Below are positions 9,335 to 18,149 of a DNA stretch of 64,000 nucleotides, in pieces. Source of the stretch: Acrocarpospora phusangensis (GTDB lineage: Bacteria; Actinomycetota; Actinomycetes; Streptosporangiales; Streptosporangiaceae). How positions within the stretch are numbered: position 1 is the stretch's first letter; each line of letters opens with the position of its first letter. A program made the position numbers and the translations under genes. The stretch spans positions 48,331 through 112,330 of the forward strand of contig NZ_BOOA01000022.1 of NCBI RefSeq assembly GCF_016862995.1. Reading direction: 5' to 3'. The notes under the pieces are model-generated. The model saw only the letters and a list, made by a program, of their open reading frames with translations, did no database searches and was not told the origin of the DNA.

Positions 9335-10840
9335 TCAGGGCGTCACCAGCGTCGGCACCGAGAAGAACACCAGCAGCGCGATGGCCAGGCAGATCGCGAA
9401 CCCGACCAGCTCCCAGAGCCAGTCGTAGTGCCGGTCGGCCGGCTGCTTGGCCGGCTTGACCTTCCGCTTCCGCTCCGGCCTCTTCGGCCGCTCGTGCTCC
9501 ATGCCCGCCTGTACGGCTCGCGCCAGCGCGCTGGGCGTGTCGTCCACCGTGGTCGTGCCGGTGGGGAGATCGTCGTCGTCCCGTACGGGCAGGGTGGCCT
9601 CGATGCGGATCGGCTCGACGAGGACCATCTCGTCCGGTTCCACCTGCTCGACTGTCCCGGGCTTCTCGGCCGGTTCCGCTTTCGCGGGCTTCTCGATCTT
9701 CTGACCGGCGACCTTCAGGTCGCCCTGCCGTTCGGGCTTGCGGATCGCGTCCCGGACGACCGGCCTTCTGCGGAGCGGCTGCGTGACGACCGCTTTCGGC
9801 TCTTCGACGACCGGCTCGGTGACCGGTTCGACGGCGGCCGCCACGGGCTGCTCGGGCTCGGGGTCGGCCTCCGTCGGGGTGAAGCCGTCGAACGGCTCCA
9901 TCCTGTTGAAGGTCGCCAGCCCTTCCTCGACCAGCGCCTCCACCTGGTCCACCGGCCGGGCCGGCATCGACCCCGGCCGCCTGCGCCGCGGATAGGTGTC
10001 CGCCAGCACTCGCATGATGGAACCGCGCAGCCGCGGCATCGGCTCGGTCACCGCTTCGTGCCGCCGCCGCTGCGCTCCCGGCTGGATGGCGTCCTTCGGC
10101 TCCGTCAGCTCCTCGGCCTGCACCACGCAGGCGTTGCTGACCTCGTCCGGGTCCTTCAACGGCAGCGGCCACACCGGTGTGGTCGGCCACAGCTTCTTAG
10201 TGATGACTCCAGGGGGCTTGGCCGCCGACGGCTCCTCGAAAGGGAGCGAGGACAGCACGCGGTGGCGCACACTGTGGGCGGGCTGCCGCCAGGGCAGCCG
10301 CGCCAGCACGTCCTCGATCGGGGCGACGCCGATGGCGTCGTAGATCTCGGCCACGTCCGCCGGGACGAACGGAGCCTCGCGGGCGGCCGTGACGGCGGTC
10401 CCGAGGGTCTGCCCGAAACGGTTCCTGGCGCTGGTGGCCAGCTCGGTGGCGGTGTCGACGGCGACGTCGAGCACCCAGGAGAGCTCGTTGACGTTCAGCC
10501 CGCAGACCGCCGAGAGCAGCAGCACTTCGCGCTGGTGCGGCCGGATGTCCCGGAAGACGCGCTCGATCAGCGCGGTCGCGGGGTCGGCCACCGAGTCGAC
10601 GGCGGGCAGGGCATAGCTGACGTCGCGGCGGTAGATCTCGCGGCGGGCGAGCGCGTACAGGGCGGCACGCTGCGGCTCGTTGCCGGGGACGCTGGTGAGC
10701 ACGGCCACCAGGGCGTCGGCGGCGGAGGCGGTCTCACCGAGCTGATCGTGACAGTACGCGAACAGCCCGGCGGCGTGACGCTCGTAGAGCTCTGCGATCA
10801 GGTCGCTGCGCGTGCGATGACCGGTGAGCGGTTGTGTCAC
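9335..10840 (-). CDS. sigma-70-like protein with C-terminal membrane anchor
   Basis: 501 residues. Residues ~1-170 resemble an ECF-type sigma factor: a region-2-like segment (LIAELYERHAAGLFAYCHDQ) and a region-4-like segment (IRPHQREVLLLSAVCGLNVNELSWVL). A long acidic and proline-rich middle with no recognisable fold follows (~200-450). At the extreme C-terminus comes one hydrophobic helix (LVGFAICLAIALLVFFSVP) after a Lys/Arg-rich stretch, giving an inside-facing N-terminal half. GTG 10840 is chosen for AGAGG 8 nt upstream and because homology begins there; the open frame reaches back to 11095. Whether it still directs transcription, or acts as a membrane-tethered signalling or anti-sigma-like protein, cannot be told. 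It converges on ltp2 and diverges from opuCA. Confidence 0.65.
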   Translation of the reverse strand: MTQPLTGHRTRSDLIAELYERHAAGLFAYCHDQLGETASAADALVAVLTSVPGNEPQRAALYALARREIYRRDVSYALPAVDSVADPATALIERVFRDIRPHQREVLLLSAVCGLNVNELSWVLDVAVDTATELATSARNRFGQTLGTAVTAAREAPFVPADVAEIYDAIGVAPIEDVLARLPWRQPAHSVRHRVLSSLPFEEPSAAKPPGVITKKLWPTTPVWPLPLKDPDEVSNACVVQAEELTEPKDAIQPGAQRRRHEAVTEPMPRLRGSIMRVLADTYPRRRRPGSMPARPVDQVEALVEEGLATFNRMEPFDGFTPTEADPEPEQPVAAAVEPVTEPVVEEPKAVVTQPLRRRPVVRDAIRKPERQGDLKVAGQKIEKPAKAEPAEKPGTVEQVEPDEMVLVEPIRIEATLPVRDDDDLPTGTTTVDDTPSALARAVQAGMEHERPKRPERKRKVKPAKQPADRHYDWLWELVGFAICLAIALLVFFSVPTLVTP

Positions 10841-11069
10841 GGCCGGTACCTCTGGGGTTCCTGTGGACGGATCGTAGGAGCAATCATGCCAAGGCCGGGA
10901 CCTTCGGCGCACTATATAGCGGTTCTTTTTGATTGGATATTTGGGACGGCATATGGATAGATCATTTAGAAGTTCCAATTCAGTTGCCGTACGCGACAGA
11001 ACTGACAGCCTCCTCGTAGGCTGACCGAGGAGATCAGGTGCCGGGACCGGCCATACCAAGAGGTCACGA
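10841..11069. promoter_or_regulatory. AT-rich divergent promoter region, sigma-like gene/opuC operon
   Basis: This is one of the most AT-rich stretches in the window and separates two divergent genes. On the plus strand TTGATT near 10930 is followed 17 nt later by TATGGA, a tolerable -35/-10 pair for the opuC operon. AAGAGG just before GTG 11070 is the opuCA ribosome site. The -10 match is only partial. Confidence 0.4.
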
Positions 11070-12086
11070 GTGATCACATTTGACGGTGTCACCAAGCGTT
11101 ACGCGGACGGGACCGTGGCTGTGGACAACCTCAGCCTGGAGGCGGCGAGCGGGACGATCACCGTCTTCGTGGGGCCGTCCGGCTGCGGCAAGACGACCTC
11201 GCTGCGCATGATCAACCGGATGATCGACGCCACCCAGGGCCGCATCCTGCTGGACGGGCAGGACGTCAAGCAGATCGAGCCGTCCACGCTGCGCCGCGGC
11301 ATCGGCTACGTGATCCAGCAGGCCGGGCTGTTCCCGCACCGGCGGATCGTGGACAACATCGCCACGGTGCCGTACCTGCTGGGCTGGGACCGGAAGAAGG
11401 CGCGGGCGCGGGCCATGGAGCTGCTCGAACGGGTCGGGCTCGACGCCAAGCTGGCCCGGCGGTACCCGTTCCAGCTGTCCGGCGGGCAGCAGCAGCGGGT
11501 GGGGGTGGCCAGGGCGCTGGCCGCCGATCCGCCGGTGCTGCTGATGGACGAGCCGTTCAGCGCCGTGGACCCGATCGTCCGGATGAGCCTGCAGGAGGAA
11601 CTGCTGCGGCTCCAGTCCGAACTGCACAAGACCATCGTGTTCGTCACGCACGACATCGACGAGGCGGTCAAGCTGGGCGACACGGTCGCGGTGTTCCGGG
11701 TGGGCGGGCATCTGGCCCAGTTCAGCGACCCGGCCACGCTGCTGAGCGAGCCCGCCGACGACTTCGTGCGTGAGTTCCTCGGCCGCGACCGGGGCATCCG
11801 CCGGCTGTCGTTCATCCCGGCCGCCGGCGTCGAGCTCAGCCCGCCGCCGCCGGAGCTCGTGCTGGAGGACGGCAAGCCGGTGGGGTGGAAGTCGGACGAC
11901 GGGCTCCAGCCGTACGGGAGTTTCAATCCGGGGACGGACTCGCTGCGGGCGGCGCTGGACGCGTCGCTGCTGTCGGCGAACGGGATCGCGGTCGCGGTGG
12001 ACGGCGACGGCAAGGTGCTCGGGGTGCTCGCCAGGGAGGCGCTGGACGGGGCGATCTCGGGCGGGCCGGGGGCGGCCCGTGGATGA
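11070..12086 (+). CDS. opuCA: glycine betaine/choline-type ABC transporter ATPase
   Basis: A 338-residue ABC ATPase. Walker A is GPSGCGKTT (residues ~31-39), the signature is LSGGQQQRV and Walker B is VLLMDEPF, followed by the H-loop VFVTHDIDEAV. The C-terminal ~60 residues (SLRAALDASLLSANGIAVAV) resemble one CBS motif, as in OpuA/OpuC ATPases where CBS domains sense ionic strength. It energises import of quaternary-amine osmolytes. GTG 11070 has AAGAGG 6 nt upstream. Two permeases and a binding lipoprotein follow in one operon. Confidence 0.9.
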   Translation: MITFDGVTKRYADGTVAVDNLSLEAASGTITVFVGPSGCGKTTSLRMINRMIDATQGRILLDGQDVKQIEPSTLRRGIGYVIQQAGLFPHRRIVDNIATVPYLLGWDRKKARARAMELLERVGLDAKLARRYPFQLSGGQQQRVGVARALAADPPVLLMDEPFSAVDPIVRMSLQEELLRLQSELHKTIVFVTHDIDEAVKLGDTVAVFRVGGHLAQFSDPATLLSEPADDFVREFLGRDRGIRRLSFIPAAGVELSPPPPELVLEDGKPVGWKSDDGLQPYGSFNPGTDSLRAALDASLLSANGIAVAVDGDGKVLGVLAREALDGAISGGPGAARG

Positions 12087-12750
12087 GCCGCTCGTCCGCT
12101 GGGACTGGATCGCCAGGAACTGGGACAACGGGAGCCCGCTGGCGATCAGGACCCTGCTGGAGAACCACGTCGTGATGGCGTTCGTACCGGTGGTCCTCGG
12201 CCTGGTCCTGGCGCTGCCGCTCGGCCTGGCCTGCGCCCGCTGGCGGCTGCTCTACCAGCCGGTCACCGGCGTGATGAACATCGTGTACGCGATGCCGTCG
12301 CTGGCCCTGTTCTCCATCCTGCTGTCGGTGACCGGCCTCACCCAGACCACCGTGATCATCCCGCTGACCCTGTTCTCGCTGGCCGTGCTGATCCCGGCCG
12401 TGGTGGACGGCATGACCTCGGTGCCCGACCACGTCCGGCAGTCGGCCACCGCGATGGGCTTCCGGCCGCTGCGGCGGCTGGTCCTCGTCGAGCTGCCGAT
12501 CGCCACCCCGGTGGTCCTGGCCGGCGTACGGGTGGCCACCGTGGCCAGCATCAGCCTGGTCAGCGTGGGCGCCCTGATCGGCCAGGGCGGCCTGGGCGCG
12601 CTGTTCACCGACGGCTGGCAGCGCCAGTTCTACACCCCCATCGTGGTCGGCATCGCGCTCATCGTGCTGCTGGCCGTCTTCGCCGACCTGCTCCTGATCG
12701 CGCTGCAACGGCTGCTGACGCCGTGGTCGCGGGCGAGGAGGTCGGCGTGA
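12079..12750 (+). CDS. opuCB: osmolyte ABC transporter permease
   Basis: A 223-residue inner-membrane permease of the OpuC/ProW type with about five or six hydrophobic helices. The cytoplasmic coupling region is DHVRQSATAMGFRPLRRLVLVELPIATPV (the EAA loop; key residues ATAMG). GTG 12079 overlaps the opuCA stop by 8 bases and restores the usual N-terminus; the frame stays open upstream but only antisense-like sequence lies there. It ends sharing GTGA with the next permease. Confidence 0.88.
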   Translation: MDEPLVRWDWIARNWDNGSPLAIRTLLENHVVMAFVPVVLGLVLALPLGLACARWRLLYQPVTGVMNIVYAMPSLALFSILLSVTGLTQTTVIIPLTLFSLAVLIPAVVDGMTSVPDHVRQSATAMGFRPLRRLVLVELPIATPVVLAGVRVATVASISLVSVGALIGQGGLGALFTDGWQRQFYTPIVVGIALIVLLAVFADLLLIALQRLLTPWSRARRSA

Positions 12751-13409
12751 ACTGGCTGATCGACTTCTTCGGGAACCCGGACAACTGGTCGGGCCCGGAC
12801 GGCATCCCGGTCCGGCTGCTCCAGCACGTCGAGTTCTCCGTGCTGGCCTTCCTGATCGCGGCGCTCATCGCGCTGCCGCTCGGGCTGTGGGTCGGGCACA
12901 CCGGCCGGGGCGCGGTGCTGGTGGTCCTGTCGGCCAACGCCGCCCGCGCGCTGCCGACCCTGGGCCTGCTGGTGCTGGTCGTGCTGCTGATCGGGGTCGG
13001 CACGATCTGGCCGGTGCTCATCCCGCTGGTGGCGCTGGCGATCCCGCCCATCCTGGTCAACACGTACGAGGGTGTCCGGGGCGTGGACCGGGACCTGCGC
13101 GACGCCGCGTACGGCATGGGCCTGCGCGGGCGGCAGGTGCTGTTCCGGGCCCTGGTGCCGGTCGCGCTGCCGCTGATCCTGCTGGGGCTGCGGCTGGCCG
13201 CGATCCAGGTGGTGGCCACGGCCACGGTCGCCGCGTACGTGGGTCTGGGCGGGCTGGGGCGCTACATCATCGACGGTCTGGCCACGAAGGACTATCCGAG
13301 TGTCTTCGGGGGAGCGGTCCTGGTCGTGCTGCTGGCGCTGGCCGTGCAGTTCGGCTTCGCACTGCTCAACCGGGTGGTCGTCTCCCCGGGGGTGCGCCAG
13401 GTCCGGTAA
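12747..13409 (+). CDS. opuCD: osmolyte ABC transporter permease (second)
   Basis: A 220-residue permease homologous to the preceding one. It has the EAA-type loop DLRDAAYGMGLRGRQVLFRAL and the conserved ATVAAYVGLGGLGRYIIDGL near the C-terminus. It starts at GTG 12747 within the GTGA overlap, with GAGGAGG upstream inside opuCB. The two permeases probably form a heterodimer with the OpuCA ATPase. Confidence 0.88.
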   Translation: MNWLIDFFGNPDNWSGPDGIPVRLLQHVEFSVLAFLIAALIALPLGLWVGHTGRGAVLVVLSANAARALPTLGLLVLVVLLIGVGTIWPVLIPLVALAIPPILVNTYEGVRGVDRDLRDAAYGMGLRGRQVLFRALVPVALPLILLGLRLAAIQVVATATVAAYVGLGGLGRYIIDGLATKDYPSVFGGAVLVVLLALAVQFGFALLNRVVVSPGVRQVR

Positions 13410-13445
13410 TGTCTCCTTTACCTCCCGATTGTGAAGGGATCCTTG

Positions 13446-14357
13446 ATGAAACGCCTCATCCTCACCGCGGTCGCCGCGGTGTTCGCCTTGTCCGCGTGCG
13501 GGGGCGGATCCGACCCGCTCAGCCAGGCCACGCCGTCCGCGCCGCCGGCCAGCTCGGGAGGTTCCGCGCCCGCCGCCGTGACCGTCGGCTCGTTCGACTT
13601 CCCCGAGAGCGTGCTGCTGGCTTCCATCTACGCCCAGGCCCTGACGGCCAAGGGCGTGACCGTGACGGAGAAGCCCAACATCGGCAGCCGCGAGGTCGTC
13701 TACGACCAGATCAAGAGCGGCGGCCTGACCGTGCTGCCGGAGTACGTCGGCTCGCTGCTGGGCTTCGTGGACAAGAACGCCACCGCCAAGAGCACCGCTG
13801 ACGTGGTGGCCGCGCTGAAGACCGCCCTCCCGCCCGAGCTGGAGATCCTCACCCCGTCGGCCGCCGAGGACAACAACTCCCTGACGGTCACCAAGGAGAC
13901 CGCCACCAAGAACAGCCTCACCACCATCGAGGACCTGGCCAAGGTGTCGAAGGACTTCGTCGTGGGCGGCCCGCCGGAGTTCAAGGACCGCCAGGAGGAG
14001 AACTTCAAGACCGTGTACGGCCTGGAGTTCAAGGCCTGGGAGCCCACCGGCGCCACCACCGCCGACGCGATCAAGAGCGGCACCATCCAGGTCGGCAACG
14101 TCTTCACCACCGACCCCAAGATCATCCTCAACGACCTGGTCTCGCTCCAGGACAACAAGAGCGCGTTCGCGGCCGAGAACGTGACCCCGCTCGTGAACAA
14201 GGCCGGCGTGGACGACACCGTGCGCACCACGCTGGACGCGATCTCGGCCAAGCTCACCACCCAGGGCCTGCTCGACATGATGAAGCGGGTCGCGGTCGAC
14301 AAGGACGACCCGCCGGTCGTCGCCAAGGACTGGCTGACCCAGAACGGCCTGGTCTAG
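13446..14357 (+). CDS. opuCC: osmolyte-binding lipoprotein of the OpuC transporter
   Basis: A 303-residue extracytoplasmic binding lipoprotein. The signal peptide MKRLILTAVAAVFALSACGG carries the lipobox LSAC with the modified Cys near residue 18. The mature part has the OpuAC/ProX-type pattern TVGSFDFPESVLLASIYAQAL and NIGSREVVYDQIKSGGLTVL. It captures glycine betaine, choline or a similar osmolyte. ATG 13446 is chosen for AAGGGA 6 nt upstream; an in-frame upstream start at 13431 would put five extra residues before the signal peptide. A strong hairpin follows at 14367. Confidence 0.9.
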   Translation: MKRLILTAVAAVFALSACGGGSDPLSQATPSAPPASSGGSAPAAVTVGSFDFPESVLLASIYAQALTAKGVTVTEKPNIGSREVVYDQIKSGGLTVLPEYVGSLLGFVDKNATAKSTADVVAALKTALPPELEILTPSAAEDNNSLTVTKETATKNSLTTIEDLAKVSKDFVVGGPPEFKDRQEENFKTVYGLEFKAWEPTGATTADAIKSGTIQVGNVFTTDPKIILNDLVSLQDNKSAFAAENVTPLVNKAGVDDTVRTTLDAISAKLTTQGLLDMMKRVAVDKDDPPVVAKDWLTQNGLV

Positions 14358-14366
14358 CACTCCCCG

Positions 14367-14400
14367 GAACCCTGGCCCTCGCAGGTGAGGGCTAGGGTTC
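14367..14400 (+). terminator. 14-bp hairpin after opuC operon, covering the next gene's RBS
   Basis: The arms at 14367-14380 and 14387-14400 pair over 14 positions (one G-T) around a 6-base loop. Placement 10 bp after the opuCC stop suits an operon terminator without a T tract, as is common in actinomycetes. The 3' arm ends 4 nt before the GTG of the flavin-reductase-like gene and includes its AGGG. Confidence 0.7.
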
Positions 14401-14404
14401 TCCG

Positions 14405-14884
14405 GTGAGCGAGTTCACCGAGGCGATGGCGCAACTGGCCGGCGGCGTGGCCGTGGTCACCGTCAAGGACGGCCGCGACGACGTCGGCAACACGGTCAGC
14501 ACGCTGCTCTCGGTCTCCGCGCAGCCCCCGCTGATCCTGGTCAGCCTGACCTCCTCCAGCTACCTGGCCGAACTCCTGCTCCGCCAGGACCGCTGGGCGG
14601 CCACCCTGCTCGCCGACGGCCAGCAGGCCATCGCCTCCCGCTTCGCCACCCCCGGCCGCCCCGGCGCGCGGCTACTGCTCGCGGGCACCCCCCACCACCG
14701 GGGGGTCGCCTCCGAGGCGCTGCTCATCGACGGCGGCGTCGCCGCCCTTGAGGCCGAGACCACCCGGGTCGTCCCGGCCGGCGACCACACCCTCTTCCTG
14801 GCCGCCGTGCTCGCGGTCGACTACGTCGACGCCGCCAGGGCCCCCCTGGTCCGGCTGCGCTCCCGCTACCGCGCCGTCGGCTAG
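14405..14884 (+). CDS. flavin reductase-like FMN-binding split-barrel protein
   Basis: A 159-residue protein of the flavin reductase-like (RutF/HpaC) split-barrel family. It opens with FTEAMAQLAGGVAVVTV, continues with NTVSTLLSVSAQPPLILVSL (the flavin-site loop) and ends with AVDYVDAARAPLVRLRSRYR. Such proteins bind FMN or FAD and supply reduced flavin to a monooxygenase, or act alone. No partner monooxygenase lies beside it. GTG 14405 fits the family N-terminus. Its last 213 bases overlap, antisense, the open frame of the next gene. Confidence 0.8.
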   Translation: MSEFTEAMAQLAGGVAVVTVKDGRDDVGNTVSTLLSVSAQPPLILVSLTSSSYLAELLLRQDRWAATLLADGQQAIASRFATPGRPGARLLLAGTPHHRGVASEALLIDGGVAALEAETTRVVPAGDHTLFLAAVLAVDYVDAARAPLVRLRSRYRAVG

Positions 14885-15652
14885 CCCGTGCGCCGACCGT
14901 ACGGCCCAGACCGCGCCGAAGACGTTGGTGTAGTAGAGCGTGGAGATCAGCTGGATGGCCAGATCGGACGACACGATCAGCCGGTAGAGGGCGTCGGGGC
15001 CGACCAGCACCAGGGGCAGGAGACCCAGCACGACCAGGGTCGCCCAGCCGGGCCACAGCGCCCGCCAGGTCCAGCGGCCGTCCCGGTGCTGCGCGACGAG
15101 GATCAGGATCAGCCAGAGGGCGGGCGCCAGCCCGGCCGCGAGCGAGATCACCTCCGGCTCCAGCGGCGTGGGGACGCCGAACCAGCGCACGCCGATCAGC
15201 GCGCCCCTGGACAGCACGCCCAGCACGCCGATGATCGTCGTGATCCAGCGGTACGGGGTGGAGGAGCGGAGCACGCGGTGGAAGAGCACGACGACCACCG
15301 CGGTCACGGCCGTCTCCACTCCCGCAAGGAAGATCGAGAGCGTGATCGGCCGCACGATCGCGTACGCCAGCTGCACCGCGGCCAGGCAGTAGAGCGCCCG
15401 CCGCAGACCGTCCACGCCGCCGGTCAGCAGCGGCGAGGAGAGCTTCGGCACGGTCTTGGCCGGACCGCGCACGACGTGCCAGACGGCCCAGACGATCAGC
15501 AGGGCGGCGACCGCGTTGCGGATCACCCCGAGGTCCGGCGAGCGGCCGACCTCGCTCATGTAGAGATAGCCGCGGCTCATGGTGGCGGCGACGAGCATGA
15601 GGAAGCCGCCCGCGAGGATCAGGGCGAGGACTGCGTAACGGTATCGGGTCAC
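14672..15652 (-). CDS. polytopic membrane protein of unknown function
   Basis: 326 residues with about seven hydrophobic helices in the first ~250, for example LALILAGGFLMLVAATM, AVAALLIVWAVWHVV and WPGWATLVVLGLLPLVLVG. I do not recognise a named family. GTG 15652 has GGAGG 7 nt upstream. After AVRSAHGL the frame continues about 70 residues through the antisense of the flavin-reductase gene, in hydrophilic Gly/Asp-rich sequence that looks like shadow coding. The ancestral stop was probably near 14884 and may have been lost. It diverges from glgB. Confidence 0.6.
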   Translation of the reverse strand: MTRYRYAVLALILAGGFLMLVAATMSRGYLYMSEVGRSPDLGVIRNAVAALLIVWAVWHVVRGPAKTVPKLSSPLLTGGVDGLRRALYCLAAVQLAYAIVRPITLSIFLAGVETAVTAVVVVLFHRVLRSSTPYRWITTIIGVLGVLSRGALIGVRWFGVPTPLEPEVISLAAGLAPALWLILILVAQHRDGRWTWRALWPGWATLVVLGLLPLVLVGPDALYRLIVSSDLAIQLISTLYYTNVFGAVWAVRSAHGLADGAVAGAQPDQGGPGGVDVVDREHGGQEEGVVAGRDDPGGLGLKGGDAAVDEQRLGGDPPVVGGAREQ

Positions 15653-15812
15653 GGCCGTTCCTCCCGAATGATCAAACGTCGCCCACTGTAGCCGGGTTCA
15701 CCCGGCGGATCCCGGCCAGTGAAGTGAATCTTTCGGGCGCGGGGGGTGGGTGTGCGGAAGGTTCTGGGGCAGGGTAGGAGCGGCGGCGGGTAAGGCGAGG
15801 AGTTGAGGCAGC

Positions 15813-17984
15813 GTGAGCGACCAGACACGCAGGGAACTGGACCGGCTGGCGGGAGGTGCGCACCACGATCCGCATTCGATCCTCGGAGGGCACCTGACCG
15901 GTGACGGCATCGCCATCCGGGTGCTGCGGCCGTTCGCGGAGAAGGTCGAGTGCCTGGTCGACGGCTCCGCGTACGAGCTGCGGCATGTCGCCTTCGGCGT
16001 GTTCGAGGTGGTGCTGCCGGGGCTGGACAAGATCCCGGCGTACCGGATCCGGGTGACGTACGCGGGCGGCGAGCCGTACGAGTCGGGTGATCCGTACCGG
16101 CACTGGCCGACGCTGGGCGAGGTGGACCTGCACCTGATCGGGGAGGGGCGGCACGAGCGGCTCTGGGAGGTGCTCGGCGCGCGGGTCCTCGAACACGACG
16201 GCGAGCAGGGTACGGCTTTCGCCGTCTGGGCGCCCAACGCGCTCGGCGTGCGGGTGATCGGCGACTTCAACCACTGGAACGGCGGCGGCCACCCGATGCG
16301 CTCGCTGGGGCGGGCCGGGGTGTGGGAGCTGTTCGTCCCCGAGGTGGCGGCCGGCTCGACGTACAAGTTCGAGATCCTCGGGGTGGACGGGGTGTGGCGG
16401 GCCAAGGCCGACCCGATGGCCCGGCGTACGGAGATTCCCCCGCAGACCGCCTCGGTTGTCGACAGATCCGAATATGTCTGGCAGGACGAGGAGTGGCTGG
16501 CCGACCGGTCCGCCCGGGACGCGCTGGCCTCGCCGATGAGCACCTACGAGGTCCACCTCGGCTCGTGGCGGCCCGGCCTCTCCTACCGCGACCTCGCGGA
16601 ACAACTCACCGCGTACGTCAAGGAGATGGGCTTCACCCACGTCGAGTTCATGCCGGTCGCGGAGCACCCGTTCGGCGGCTCCTGGGGTTACCAGGTGACC
16701 TCGTACTACGCCCCGACCTCCCGCTTCGGCAGTCCCGACGACTTCCGGTACCTGGTCGACACCCTGCACCAGGCCGGCGTCGGCGTGATCGTCGACTGGG
16801 TGCCCGCGCACTTCCCGATGGACGACTGGGCGCTGGCCCGCTTCGACGGCACACCCCTCTACGAGCACGCCGACCCCGAACGCGGCGAACACCCCGACTG
16901 GGGCACGTACGTCTTCGACTTCGGCCGCAACGAGGTGCGCAACTTCCTGGTCGCCAACGCGGTCTACTGGCTGCGCGAGTTCCACATCGACGGCCTGCGG
17001 GTGGACGCGGTGGCCTCCATGCTCTACCTGGACTACTCGCGCCGCGAGGGCGAGTGGAAGCCGAACATCTACGGCGGCAGGGAGAACCTGGACGCGATCG
17101 AGTTCCTCAAGGAGATGAACACGCTCGCCTACCGGGAGGCCCCCGGGATCGTGACGATCGCGGAGGAGTCCACCGCCTGGCCCGGGGTGTCCCGGCCGGT
17201 GCACCTCGGCGGGCTCGGCTTCGGCTTCAAGTGGAACATGGGCTGGATGCACGACACGCTCGCCTACCTCAAGCACGAGCCGGTGTTCCGCCAGTACCAC
17301 CACCACCAGCTCACCTTCTCGCTGATGTACGCCTACTCGGAGAACTTCGTGCTACCGCTCTCGCACGACGAGGTGGTGCACCTGAAGGGCTCCCTGCTGG
17401 GCAAGATGCCCGGCGACGAATGGCAGCGGTTCGCGAACCTGCGCGCGCTCTACGCCTTCATGTGGGCGCACCCGGGCAAGCAGCTGCTGTTCATGGGCGG
17501 CGAGTTCGGCCAGGGCTCGGAATGGTCGGAATCGCGCGGCCTCGACTGGTGGGTGCTCGATTTCGACTTCCACCAGGGCGTGCAGCGCCTCGTCCGCGAC
17601 CTGAACCGGGTGTACGCGGCGACGCCCGCCCTCTATTCGCAGGATTTCACCCCCGACGGATTCCGCTGGATCGACGCCGACGACGCCTCGGGCAATGTCT
17701 TCTCCTTCCTCAGGTACGGCGCGGACGGCTCGGCCCTGGCCTGTGTGGCCAACTTCTCCGGGGGACCGCACGAGGACTACCATCTCGGGCTGCCCCTGCC
17801 GGGACGCTGGGAAGAGGTCGTCAACACCGACGCGTACGAGTACGCGGGGAGCGGCATCGGCAACCTCGGCGAGGTCGTCGCGGAGGAGGATCCGCACCAC
17901 GGGCTGCCGTACTCGGCGCACCTCCGGGTGCCGCCCCTGGGCGCCGTCTGGCTCCTGCACAAATCGGAAATTTCCGACATCTAA
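15813..17984 (+). CDS. glgB: 1,4-alpha-glucan branching enzyme
   Basis: A 723-residue GH13 branching enzyme that introduces alpha-1,6 branches into the linear maltodextrin made by GlgE. The N-terminal CBM48-type domains (~25-220) precede the barrel. Catalytic residues are Asp398 in [10 protein letters not shown] and Glu451 in TIAEEST, with the third Asp in [23 protein letters not shown] and [10 protein letters not shown] are also typical. GTG 15813 gives the usual N-terminus. It stands alone on the plus strand, about 8 kb from the mak-treS-glgE group whose product it branches. AT-rich sequence follows. Confidence 0.95.
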   Translation: MSDQTRRELDRLAGGAHHDPHSILGGHLTGDGIAIRVLRPFAEKVECLVDGSAYELRHVAFGVFEVVLPGLDKIPAYRIRVTYAGGEPYESGDPYRHWPTLGEVDLHLIGEGRHERLWEVLGARVLEHDGEQGTAFAVWAPNALGVRVIGDFNHWNGGGHPMRSLGRAGVWELFVPEVAAGSTYKFEILGVDGVWRAKADPMARRTEIPPQTASVVDRSEYVWQDEEWLADRSARDALASPMSTYEVHLGSWRPGLSYRDLAEQLTAYVKEMGFTHVEFMPVAEHPFGGSWGYQVTSYYAPTSRFGSPDDFRYLVDTLHQAGVGVIVDWVPAHFPMDDWALARFDGTPLYEHADPERGEHPDWGTYVFDFGRNEVRNFLVANAVYWLREFHIDGLRVDAVASMLYLDYSRREGEWKPNIYGGRENLDAIEFLKEMNTLAYREAPGIVTIAEESTAWPGVSRPVHLGGLGFGFKWNMGWMHDTLAYLKHEPVFRQYHHHQLTFSLMYAYSENFVLPLSHDEVVHLKGSLLGKMPGDEWQRFANLRALYAFMWAHPGKQLLFMGGEFGQGSEWSESRGLDWWVLDFDFHQGVQRLVRDLNRVYAATPALYSQDFTPDGFRWIDADDASGNVFSFLRYGADGSALACVANFSGGPHEDYHLGLPLPGRWEEVVNTDAYEYAGSGIGNLGEVVAEEDPHHGLPYSAHLRVPPLGAVWLLHKSEISDI

Positions 17985-18149
17985 TTAAATAAGCGAAATG
18001 AATGACCTTGGCGTTTGTTAGCGTGCATTAGGGTTCGACTGCACTCTTTCGGGGTGATGTCCGGGTTGGAAAGTATCTCGGCCGTATTTTCGGCGGGATA
18101 TCGAATTCCACGAGTACCGGATATTTCCTGATAAGAGGAGTGCTACCTC

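Noticed and set aside
14405..15652. Flavin-reductase and membrane protein as part of a biosynthetic cluster
   Set aside because: No monooxygenase, synthase or tailoring genes lie nearby; the neighbours are transport and glucan genes.
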